A stretch of DNA of 64,000 bases, taken from contig JAACJP010000021.1 in the NCBI GenBank assembly GCA_013368375.1, positions 124,001-188,000 on the forward strand, written 5' to 3'. The DNA comes from Tricholomella constricta. Lineage: Eukaryota; Basidiomycota; Agaricomycetes; Agaricales; Lyophyllaceae. Below the pieces are notes generated by a model, which saw only the letters and a list, made by a program, of their open reading frames with translations, made no database searches and was not told the origin of the DNA. The translations under genes and the position numbers were made by a program. Shown here in pieces: positions 23,826-33,393 of this stretch (its first letter is position 1; every line of letters starts with the position of its first letter).

Positions 23826-24118
23826 GTCTGCCTCTAAAGACTATCCTTTTTGGCTCTGGATCACTGGTGGACCCGATCGCGAAGCAGTGCACTCCCCCGA
23901 AACACAAAAAAAGGCCTAAGCATGCGCCTCCGATTCCGAGGTTTTAGACTTTCGTCGTTGTCGACACCTCTGAAATTCGGAGGCCTCTGTTCGAAAACAG
24001 CTCGAGACTCGGCTACTAGGACGGGTTCAAATGATCTACCAGGCTCTGGAGCACCATTCAAAACCTCGTCCTCGAGTTGGTTTACAAGCAAAGGTGGCCT
24101 CGTCGCATATACTGCCAA

Positions 24119-24213
24119 GTCCAGCAGGCATAGCGGTAGCGGCGCAGCGGCGACTGCAGAGCTGTCAATTACGTACACTGCGGAGGCCCCCCCGTTCGAC
24201 CCGGGGGCTGGAC
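24119..24213 (+). other. tRNA-like module C, unit 2
   Basis: GTCCAGC/GCTGGAC acceptor pair, A-box-like AGGCATAGCGG, T-arm CCCCG-TTCGACC-CGGGG. A GCGGTAGCGGC expansion is present in the D region. Confidence 0.45.
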
Positions 24214-24523
24214 ATGAAGATTGATCTTGTAGACCTCATTTTGTTATATGCTCTTACTTGTCCTTTTGAAGAAAGGACGGGCAATGGCATTGTCATTCCT
24301 GGTAGGTTCAACGATTGTATGATGTTTTTTCTGTGTCCTTGACCATCTAGTCCTCGGAGGTGTTTTGATAACATCGTCTCATTGAATGTTGTGTGTCGAT
24401 GTCTGAAGCATATGGCGTAGTCAACGCTGACTAGAACGCTGCTGGTATACAGGTCTGGAAGGTACATTGCACCACGACGAGTCGGACTGATGCCATTGTC
24501 GACTTTGCATGTGCGACTCGCAC

Positions 24524-24624
24524 GTCCAGCTGGCGTATCCGGATAGCGCGCCGCTACAACGTCGCCCAACTGAAATGCAAGATGTTCATCCGGCGGAGAG
24601 CACCGTTCGACTCGGGGGCTGGAC
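24524..24624 (+). other. tRNA-like module A, unit 3
   Basis: GTCCAGC/GCTGGAC acceptor pair, D-arm as in other copies with ATAGCGC. Stem CCGCT/GGCGG keeps pairing through a G-T wobble. The T-stem has one changed base (CACCG). Confidence 0.5.
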
Positions 24625-24856
24625 ACTCAGAGTAGCGATAGAATCTATTTTTTTCTTCTACTGGGAGTTACGTCCGTCGTTCATGGTCAGTTTTTGGATC
24701 CCCCCCTTCCTTCCCCTCAACTTGAAGTTTCGCTGCTGTCCGAAAAGAAATCGCGCTTGAACTTGAATTTGCACACACACCGTCATTTGCAATTGAGGTC
24801 GATGATCGCCCATCTTGACCTTGAACTTTGCGGGGGATGTGGACCGTCTGTTCGCA

Positions 24857-24958
24857 GTCTACTTGGCGCAGTCGCGGTTGGCTATAGCTATGCTATGGCT
24901 CATGTTGGCGAAGCTCAGGCTCGCGATGCGCTGTGTGCCCGTTCGACCCGGGCGGGAC
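24857..24958 (+). other. tRNA-like module B, unit 3
   Basis: A-box-like TTGGCGCAG and T-arm GCCCG-TTCGACC-CGGGC. Central expansion of CTAT/GGCT repeats. 3' GCGGGAC. Confidence 0.45.
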
Positions 24959-25283
24959 GTATACTGATTCAAATTAACTTTATTTTTTGGCTCTGGCGGA
25001 TTCGAAGCGGTGGGTTGTGTTCCACTCCCCCGAAACAAATGGATTGGAAGGTTAATACAGAAGTATGCACCTTTGAGTCTGAGGGTTTATGCTGTCGCCG
25101 TTGTTGATTGTAACACGGAGGCTTTCCTATTGGAATTCGACTCGGGATACGGCTAGCCTACTACGCGCTTGTTATCGACGACATGGGTTCAAATGAACTG
25201 CCAGTCGCTCCGGAGCACCAGTTCAAACCTCGTGCTGGTGTGGATTCACGAGCGAAGAGGGAGCTGGACGGATGTCCTGCCAA

Positions 25284-25384
25284 GTCCAGCAGGCATAGCG
25301 GTAGCGGTAGCGGTGCACCGTCGACTGCAGAGCTGTCAATTACGTACACTGCGGAGGCCCCCCCGTTCGACCCGGGGGCTGGAC
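25284..25384 (+). other. tRNA-like module C, unit 3
   Basis: GTCCAGC/GCTGGAC acceptor pair with a (GCGGTA)3 expansion in the D region and T-arm CCCCG-TTCGACC-CGGGG. Confidence 0.45.
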
Positions 25385-25664
25385 ATCGATCATGAAGACC
25401 TCATTTTGTTATATGCTCTTACTTCAAGTCCTTTTGAAGAAAGGACGGGCAGTGGCATTGTCGTTCCTGGTACATTTGGACAATGTGTAATGTTTTTTAT
25501 TGCGTCATTGACCATCTGGTTCTCCGAGCTGTTTGGCTAAACTTCAATGTCTGAAGCATTACGCGTGCTCAACGCTGACTAGAACGCCGCGACGGCATTG
25601 GAAGGTACGCTCAGGCTGCACCATGACTGATGCCATTGTCGACTTTGCAGGTGCGACGCATGTG

Positions 25665-25763
25665 GTCCAGCTGGCGTATCCGGATAACGTGCCGTCACAA
25701 TCTGCATGTAATGCCAGTTGAATTTCATCCGGCGGAGAGCCCCGTTCGACTCGGGGGCTGGAC
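25665..25763 (+). other. tRNA-like module A, unit 4
   Basis: GTCCAGC/GCTGGAC acceptor and perfect T-arm. Stem CCGTC/GGCGG keeps pairing through a T-G wobble. Nearly identical to the unit 2 copy. Confidence 0.55.
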
Positions 25764-26169
25764 ACTAATTCGCTAATGCGCTGTTTTATTTCCACTGGGA
25801 GTTGCGTCCACTGCTTATGGTCAGTTTTTGGATTCCCTCGAGTTCCTCTGCCTAAAAGAAATCGCATTTGAACTTGATTTGCACACACCGTCACTCCAGG
25901 TCGACAAATGAGCCAACTTGAACTTGGACGAGGATGTGTCCCGTCTCTTCGCAGTGCATCGCCTAGGGCCTAATGCTCATGTGGAGACCGTTTTTGCTCT
26001 TCAAGCGTGCGATCTACATACGAATCAGATTTGAATTTCGATCATCTGTTCTTCCTTTATCTTTGTCCAAGGATTGATGTGTAAAGATGTTCATCAGATT
26101 GTATTCCAAAATCCAGGTTGAGTCAAAACAGCCTATACTGTGGATTTTATGCATTATTCAATGCTAGTC

Positions 26170-27830
26170 AGCGTCGAATTATGATGCATCGCAGGCGGAC
26201 ACGGACGTCGACGGATACTCACCGTGGGTCAGGTTCCAACTACTTCGTCCCCCTTCGTCGTTCCCCCTGAGGATGTGATGTATCAATTACGGAGCCACCG
26301 ACAAATGCATAATCAGGCAGCTTACCATGAATGGCTCGGTTTCCACTCTTTGCATCAACAAGATTATCTAAGTCAACAATCGTAGACATTCACGAGTGAT
26401 GCAACGGCTTACCGTGACACCCTGAGGTTGTCAATCGCTCTGACTGAAATTGCCATTGACTGATTATGCATAAAGCCACCGTTAGCAACATCCCAACTGA
26501 AGCATTACCGACGGGGCACCTCTCGTGCGTATCACAGATAACCGTAATTACCCTCCATCTGTTATGCATCGCTGAATGGAGATTGCTTTTGACTAGTGAT
26601 GCATCATGCCGCCGTCAAGCACATTTAGAGCATACCAATCGGGCGCCTCTCGTGCGTACTACAGCTTTCCGTATCATTCGTTATGCATCACTGATGGGGA
26701 TTTCCTTTGACTAATAATGCATTGAGCCACCGTCAAGTACATTCCCACTAATAGGCATTACTGACGGGCCGCCTCTCGTATGTACTACAGCTATCGGTAT
26801 TTACCCTCTATTTGTTATGCATGGCTGATGATGATTGCCATTGACTAGTAATGCGTCGAGCCATCGTCACAGTTGAGTATCGTCAACGTGTCTCGTGCGT
26901 ACCACAGCTTACGCACCCTTCATGTGTTATGCATCACTGACAGAAAGTGCCATCGACTAGTAATGCATCGAGCCACCATTAGCAATGTCCCCGAAGCATT
27001 ACTGATGGTCCCTTTCGTGCGTATTACAGCCTTTCGTCTTCAGCCTCCATTTGTTATGCATGGCTGATGACGATTGCCATTGACTAGTAATGCATCGAGC
27101 CCCCATCAAGCACATTCCCACAGTGAAGTATCGCCAACGTGTCTCGTGCGTACCACAGCTTTCCGTATTCACCGTCTTGTTATGCATGGCTGATGGCGAT
27201 TGCCATTGACTAGTAATGCATCGAGCCCCCATCAAGCACATTCCCACAGTGAAGTATCGCCAACGTGTCTCGTGCGTACCACAGCTTTCCGTATTCACCG
27301 TCTTGTTATGCATGGCTGATGGCGATTGCCATTGACTAGTAATGCATCGAGCCCCCATCAAGCACATTCCCACAGTGAAGTATCGCCAACGTGTCTCGTG
27401 CGTACCACAGCTTTCCGTATTCACCGTCTTGTTATGCATGGCTGATGGCGATTGCCATTGACTAGTAATGCATCGAGCCACCATCAAGCACATCCCTCCC
27501 TCAGCGAAGCATTACCGACGGCCCCTCTCGTGTGTATCATAGCTTTCCCATATTTACCCTCTTGTTATGCATGGCCGATGGCGATGCCCGTTGACTAGTA
27601 ATGATCGAGCCACCATCACGCACATTCCCCCCTCACTGGCGAAGCATTACCGACGGGCCCCTCTCGTGTGTATCATAGCTTTCCCGTATTTACCCTCTTG
27701 TTATGCATGGCCGATGGCGATTGCCGTTGACTAGTAATGATTGAGCCACCACCACCGTCAAGCAAATCCCCGCAACAAAGCATCACCGACGGAGCGCCTC
27801 ACACGGTAGCATACTTTAAATGTATGTACT
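26170..27830. repeat. Left subterminal repeat array of the KDZ element
   Basis: Units of about 120-126 bp contain TTATGCATGGCTGATG, ACTAGTAATGCATCGAGCC, CAAGCACATTCCCAC and TCTCGTGCGTACCACAGC. Three copies between about 27050 and 27480 are nearly identical with a 126-bp period; the outer copies are diverged. The open frame on the minus strand through this stretch is a repeat artefact. Confidence 0.8.
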
Positions 27831-27947
27831 TACTGCAGCGCGCGTATGTAGCCTGTCATTACAGCAATCAATCATTTTTAAGCTATACATCAAGAGCGCG
27901 CCACTGTAAATGATACTTAGGGCTTGTCAGATCGATGAACTGTGGAA

Positions 27948-30900
27948 TTATTCTAATTGAAGATGTGCATTGCTGCCGCCGATACTTTCGCCGCCGCCGA
28001 TACTTGCAGTGCCAGCAGCAATTCGACTAGTGGCATCATTGACGTAGCCAGGAACCGACTTCCACAACTTGATGAAGTGAGTGGCCATCGTTCGACGTAG
28101 AGCAGCCTGGCATTCTGCGTATGCCCGTAGACCCTCTCCGCGTGGTGTACCTTCCTTCTCTGGAGCAGACTCAGCTTTCGTTAGCCACCAGCGCTCCTGC
28201 CAATTCAGAAACCGCAAAACACGCTCCATCTCCTCTTGCAGAAGGTCTACTTCCTCTTTGAACCGCATAGCTCTAGCCCGTGACTTGCACCATTTGATAC
28301 GAAGTGCTGACGTGAATGTCAACAACGAAGAGGGCATGTATGCTGAATGATCGCTTACCATCGCGGAAGGTGGGGTCGTTGTCATCTGTTCCTGCTACCC
28401 CTACGGTCCGCCATATCCACGATATTGTGCGTCGGCCTTCAGACACACCATCGTCCTCAGACATCTCCCGTATATCGCCTGCTGCCAGTGGCTGCAGAGA
28501 CGGCGGACAGACCACCTTGAGGAGATCCGCAAGCTGCATCAGAGCCACATACGAGGCACGGTACTCCTCAGCACTCATACTGACTCTTGCCTGAACCGTC
28601 GCAATGGCATTCTGGGCCCGAGTATTTGCGTGTTGCCCGCGCACAAATCGGTCCTTGAATCTGTATAGATAGGATCAAATCTGCAAATTCCGCCGCATGT
28701 TGTCGAGCGCTTCTTCAGCCTGAGCGGTGCGCAGATCCCACTCAATTTTTGCAAGTCGGATGTCGAAGGAGACTTTGAGTCCCACTTGAGAAGGCAGCCA
28801 TAGGGGGAACTCGTGGATTGCAGGGGTGGATGATCTAGCAGCTTGTGCTTGGGCATCTGCTCGGCGTAACACAACGACTGACGGCATATAGAGTTGTTGT
28901 CGCTGCGTCCATATAGTGATTTAGCGGGTCAGGGCGTTGATTCGCAGTTGTAGTCGGGTTTTCTGCCGGTCCTGTGCATGTGCCCATACCTTGGATGACT
29001 CGACTTTGAGAGAACGTCTGTTGATGCACATTAGTTATGCCCGCGTTGACGTTGAGCGACTCACTGCTCAGCCTCAATGTCAAGTCCTGCAGATATCAAG
29101 GCACTGGGGATGACATTGACGTCGATGGCAATATCGCGGCCAGTAGCAATGGCCTGAGCCTCCTCCTCTGCCATGCGCCGGCGGACAGCGGCTTGAGTGG
29201 GCACTGAAATGGTGTGAGTACTGCGCAGCGTAAAGTACACGGAAAGGCGTACAGTCGATCCTACTCTCATACGGGTTGGGCTGGTGCGGGTCTCCCTCCC
29301 ATGCTTCAACCTCCGCAGTCCATTCCTTGGTGCTCGCTGATGGGAGAGAGCTTGTCAGCTCTACATGTGCCACTACATGGTCAGCCATGTCGCTCGCCGC
29401 GGCTTTCAACTTGCGTAATAACGTTGGGCCTATTATGAGATGAGTTAGCGGTGGATAATGGACTAAAGTGTGGGTTTACATACCCATTCCCACTACCTTT
29501 CGCCAATTATAATCTCCAAAGTGCGCATCTAGCGTATCCCTTCGAGATCCCGGCCCCATCTCCTTGGTACTGGCAGCCAGTGGGTTCACCTCAGCCCAAC
29601 CTCTCTCCGCGGCTTCCCCATCAGTACGCCCGACACCCGGTGTGAGATTCAGCGAGAACCTGGTGCGACATTGGGCTACGTGTGCAGGAAGATGGAATTT
29701 CGGTACCAAAAACTTAACATATACCTTGTCGTTGAAGAGGAAAAACTCATGGTCGAGGCTATACATCCGTTCCTGAAGGTTAATTGACCATTGGCAGGCT
29801 ATGTCATATGCGACAAAGAACGCTAGAATTTGTGAGCCAACAATGCTTTTCCAGAAGAGATAATCCATATTGACATATCTGTCACCGTAAATTAGGTCAG
29901 CTCTTGATACTTAGGCTACGAGACAACTTACCTCTCGCCCACTTGTAAGTCTCCAACGGCCCGCGGACGCTTCATGTTATGGCGAGCACACTCGATTGTC
30001 CCTATACCCGTGGCCGCATGGCCTTGTCCAGGTTTCGAGTTTGAGAGATTGACGGCGTTGTGACGTGAGCATGTCGATTTCTATTCCCAAAGTATCGGAT
30101 ATGTGTGAAATATAATTTAAATGTAGCCAGTAACGCACCGGCTCCTTCTCGTCCTTATGAGCCTCCAGGTGAGCTTTGTAGTCATTCTCCTTGACGAAAT
30201 AGGCAAAACCCTGACCCAGATCGGGGTCAACCTTGTCGCTTGAGACGTCCTTCCGTTTGAGACGGAAGTTGGCGTCAATACCAAGAAACAATCCATATAA
30301 CCATCTTAGACATGGTCAGCACCTGCCAGAAAAAAATGGCGAGAAGGATGGGACTTGCCGTCTGTCGAGAGGTGCGTCCTCCCAATCCTCTGGTAAATTC
30401 TTCTCCGGTTGGGGGCAGGCGGGGCAAAGAACCGCACATTCACCCTCTTTCGTTTTCGATACAGCGCCATCTGGATCATGCCCTCGTGCGGCTCGTTTCA
30501 TCATCTTCAAATATCGCCATTGTCGAATGACACGTAGGAAGCCGGGGTAGCGATCCTAATGTGAAATGAGCACTCATTGTGTTTACATAAAGCGAAAGAC
30601 TTCACCTTTGGAGGGCTGGTGCCCGTATTGTCTGTCATACGAGCTAAAGATTGATAGTACTCGAAGGCTGAGACTTTTGAAGCATAAGAAAGGATTTCAA
30701 ATGCCTCGAGCGCTCGAAACGTGGTGGCAGTCTTCGGGTTGATGCACGTTGCGGGATACAATTGGTGGCGAAGCAGTTGTACTGTATGCAGAGGACTAGT
30801 GTTACCGCAGCCACAGAAGTCGAGGCCTACGCTGTGAATGGCTCGAATATTGATGATCGTGAAATCGTCACCCGGGCTAGGCTGTGGATTGGGGCACGGT

Positions 30901-31549
30901 ATACCTCGGGCATGTCCCAGCTGTATACGCAAGCCGAGTTCCTTGAGGGTCATCTTCTCATAGAAGGAGCCATTCCATCGCTACATAATATGGAAATTAG
31001 CTGAGTGCCGCTGCTACGCTGCAAATTAAACCTACACGGATCCTGTGGAAAGGGCTGACAGAGTGTTGGCTGACAATGCACCCTCGGCAGTGCAGTTGGC
31101 GATTGAAGCAATCGAGGCACTCGAATTCGACAGGGTTCTTCTCGATTCCTGAACACCTGAGGCAGACATCCATTGGCGCTTCCCCCCGGCCCTCAAGAGT
31201 TATCATCTCCTCCAGGTACTTTTCACGGTGCGCGAGCCATACCCTCATTGGCTCGTCCTGGATTGATCCTGAGCATTAAAAAAAAAGCACGATGAAGTTC
31301 ACGTACCCCAGCTGTACGCCTGCGCCCTCCTGTTTCGACAGATATCTCCTCAAGATGATCGATGTATGCTGCATCGAACATTTCCTCCTCTTCGCCAAGT
31401 AAAGCTGGAAGCTCCGAGCCAGCGTCATGAGTTGTATCAATGAGGGAGGTTTCTGTTGAAATAAACGAAGTGGAGACATGGATATGGCCCCCGGTGCCAG
31501 TGTAGCAGGTGCTTCGATGTTTTGTAGTCAGAGCAGTGGACCGCCGAGG
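27948..31549 (-). pseudogene. KDZ transposase with CxC2 cysteine cluster, main body (disrupted)
   Basis: Multi-exon minus-strand gene ending at TAA 27948. Family blocks from the N-terminal side: GGRRRTAG (~31310), CxC2-type cysteines in DVCLRCSG, FECLDCFNRQLHCRGC and QHSVSPFHRI (~31190-31040), KMTLKELGLRIQLGH (~30940), LDFCGCG (~30810), first acidic strand LFLGIDANFRLKRKD (~30280), TIECARHNMKRPRAVGDLQ (~29970), AYDIACQW (~29800), KFHLPAHVAQC (~29690), and GRTDGEAAERGWAEVNPLA (~29600), which supplies the likely catalytic Glu. Two lesions are seen: an LTR retrotransposon in the first exon at 31550, and an in-frame TGA at 28675-28677 between NLQI and SYLYRFKDR. The enzyme would have been a DDE transposase for this element; it is now probably dead. 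Confidence 0.88.
29061..29061 (-). other. Internal exon region of the KDZ transposase (28.9-29.5 kb)
   Basis: Between the catalytic core and the C-terminal coiled region, introns and exons alternate and I could not fix every border. Coding frames are interrupted by plausible short introns, so this point marks uncertain structure rather than a separate gene. Confidence 0.3.
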
Positions 31550-31554
31550 GTGTG

Positions 31555-32051
31555 TGTTAGGGGAACACCTGTTTGGTGATCACGTGACCATCTGATTCCT
31601 CGGACGAGCACGTGACCGACCGCTCCCCAGATGATCGCGATCCCGACCCCGACGCTCCGCCCCAAGCATCGGTGTACATACTTATAACTTCCTGTCGTTA
31701 CTTCCCCTTCCAGCGCGCGCCCGATCCCGATTCCCGACATCCCGACGTCGGTCATCCGACCTCGTGCGCCTGCACCCTGAGCCACGAGGATCGGACAGCG
31801 TCGGGAACGTGTACATACACGCGCCGCTGCCCATCCGTTATCATTTACGTACCATACACCCCAGAGAGCCGGCCCTCAAGTAGTTACTCGTATATAGTCA
31901 TCCTCCTGACATGGGGGAATCCTTTACTCTATTCTCATTGGATTCCCCTCTGCCAGGTAGGTCTACTTACGTTCTCTCTAATCGTACATAATATAACATT
32001 GGATTCCCCTCTGCCAGCACGACTAAGCTCTGCGCTGAGGTCGCCCTAACA
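31555..32051 (+). repeat. 5' LTR
   Basis: 497 bp, TGTTAGGG to CCCTAACA. A TATA box (GTATATAG) lies at about 31890. Transcription would then start about 31 nt downstream, near 31922, just before TTACTCTATTCT, which is complementary to the sequence just after the LTR. Confidence 0.95.
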
Positions 32052-32053
32052 GC

Positions 32054-32065
32054 AGAATAGAGTAA
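32054..32065 (+). promoter_or_regulatory. Candidate self-priming primer-binding site
   Basis: AGAATAGAGTAA, two bases after the 5' LTR, is the exact reverse complement of TTACTCTATTCT at 31924-31935 in the LTR. The latter lies where the transcript should begin (about 31 nt after the TATA box). Tf1/sushi-type elements prime reverse transcription by such fold-back of the mRNA 5' end. Confidence 0.7.
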
Positions 32066-32178
32066 CTCTAGAAACCCGACGAAGCCGACCGATCCGCTTC
32101 CGCGCCGAAACACGCGTCTGCTACACGCGACCGTCCAACGCGCGCTCGCCCCGATCGCCCGTCCAGTCCCGTTTCGAG

Positions 32179-33393
32179 ATGTCCGAATTTGGTGACATGT
32201 CGCAGCGACCGTTCTCTCCCTTCCTCACGACGGAGGAGCGGTTGGCGAATATGGAAGCCACAATTTCGGCTCTCTCTGCCTCCAATACCTCCAACTCGGC
32301 CTCTATGGACCGCCTCTCCGCTCTTTTCGAAAAATTCATGTCGGGGACACCCCCCAATCCCACCCCCGCTGCTCCCGAAGCAGACACGACCCCCCCGCCG
32401 CCTGAGACGACCACCCCGCTGCCAGGCTCTCCGCGATCGGGATCGCACCACCTCCGACTGTCGCCCCCTCCCATTTACGACGGCGCCCGATCGGGCGGTC
32501 GCGCGTTCTTGAACGCCTGCAAGCTCTACTTCTCCTTGTGCGGGGGAAGTTTCGCCGACGACCACGCCCGAATAGTATGGGTGCTGTCATACATGCAGCA
32601 CGGGCGAGCCGCCGACTTCGTCAGTCGGGTGTTCCAGTTCGGAACCGCCAAGGACGTCTTTCCCGCCTGGAAGGACTTCGAAGACACCTTCCGTGGCGAG
32701 TTCTTCCTCTTCGACGAGGTCGCCGATGCCGCGCTCATCCTGGAGTCGACGGCGTACTTCCAGAACGGTCGATCGATCGACGAGTACATCGACTCGTTCC
32801 GATCCCTGTGGGTCAAGGCGGGCTACCCAGATGGGCGTCACCTGGTCCTCAAATTCCGTCGGGGAATGGACCCGAAGCTCTCGAGGCGACTCGGAAGCAT
32901 CACCACGGGTCGCCCGCACGATGAGAAGATTGAGGAGTGGCTGAGGATCGCTCGTTCTCAAGACTTCATCATGAGGTCGGAGGACGACTTCCACCGTCGG
33001 ATGGTCCCGACAAAGGCGCCCGACAGCCGCCCGCCCACCACCGCAGCTGCACGATGGGCGTTCGCTACTGCCCCCGCTCCCGCTCCCGCTCCCGCTCCCC
33101 CCGCCCCCCGCGCTCCTGCCGCACCAGCCCCCAGGCCGATCCCCCAGGGCATCCCAATGGACGTAGATCGGATGCGCGATCGAGTCGCGCCTGCCGGCGA
33201 CCACTGTTTTCGGTGCAAGAAAAAGGGTCACTACTCTCGTGACTGCCCTTTGCGCTGGGACGTGCGCCACATGCTCGATGATGAGCTGGAGGCGCTTATC
33301 ATGGAACGTCTAGCTCGCAAGGACGCAGTCCCCGCCGACCCGACTCCATCGTCGGCCGACGCGACCGCCTCCGACGCCGAGGAGGGTTTTTAA
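32179..33393 (+). CDS. gag: Gag protein of the chromovirus
   Basis: 404 residues from ATG 32179. The N-terminus has coiled helical sequence (TTEERLANMEATISALSAS), then a Pro-rich linker and the retrotransposon gag domain (about 95-260: PPIYDGARSGGRAFLNACKL, FEDTFRGEFF, SIDEYIDSFRSLW). A CCHC zinc knuckle CFRCKKKGHYSRDC follows near residue 340. The stop TAA at 33391-33393 follows GAG GGT TTT, forming the slippery heptamer G-GGT-TTT, so pol is probably reached by -1 frameshifting. It forms the virus-like particle and binds the element RNA. Confidence 0.93.
   Translation: MSEFGDMSQRPFSPFLTTEERLANMEATISALSASNTSNSASMDRLSALFEKFMSGTPPNPTPAAPEADTTPPPPETTTPLPGSPRSGSHHLRLSPPPIYDGARSGGRAFLNACKLYFSLCGGSFADDHARIVWVLSYMQHGRAADFVSRVFQFGTAKDVFPAWKDFEDTFRGEFFLFDEVADAALILESTAYFQNGRSIDEYIDSFRSLWVKAGYPDGRHLVLKFRRGMDPKLSRRLGSITTGRPHDEKIEEWLRIARSQDFIMRSEDDFHRRMVPTKAPDSRPPTTAAARWAFATAPAPAPAPAPPAPRAPAAPAPRPIPQGIPMDVDRMRDRVAPAGDHCFRCKKKGHYSRDCPLRWDVRHMLDDELEALIMERLARKDAVPADPTPSSADATASDAEEGF
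33384..33390 (+). promoter_or_regulatory. Candidate -1 ribosomal frameshift site
   Basis: G-GGT-TTT in the gag frame matches the X-XXY-YYZ slippery rule and directly precedes the gag stop TAA. Sliding back one base gives GGG TTT TTA ATT and enters the pol frame, which is open from here and has no ATG near its start. Confidence 0.75.

Larger units (their letters stand above)
22207..26000 (+). repeat. Tandem array of ~1.1-1.2-kb units carrying three tRNA-like modules each
   Basis: The unit leader ACTGATGCCA-TCGTCGACTTTGCA recurs at about 22207, 23382, 24487 and 25627, giving periods near 1,175, 1,105 and 1,140 bp. Each full unit has, in order, tRNA-like module A, a TTTTTCTTCTACTGGGAGTT block, CATGGTCAGTTTTTGG followed by a C-run, a (TTGACC)n-like tract, module B with leader GTCTCTTCGCA, an anchor CCCTCGAAACAAATGGATTG, and module C followed by TATATGCTCTTACTTGTCCTTTTG. 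The fourth unit stops shortly after its truncated B module at about 25955. No protein-coding gene is supported here. Confidence 0.8.

Noticed and set aside
22235..25763. Calling the modules ordinary tRNA genes
   Set aside because: Position 33 is not U, anticodon identity changes between copies, and modules B and C have non-canonical central regions.
26999..27493. 164-residue repetitive minus-strand frame
   Set aside because: Produced by the 126-bp subterminal repeats; the repeats continue where the frame does not.
31528..32049. ORFs inside both LTRs
   Set aside because: The same open frames appear in each LTR and have no family match; LTRs are non-coding here.
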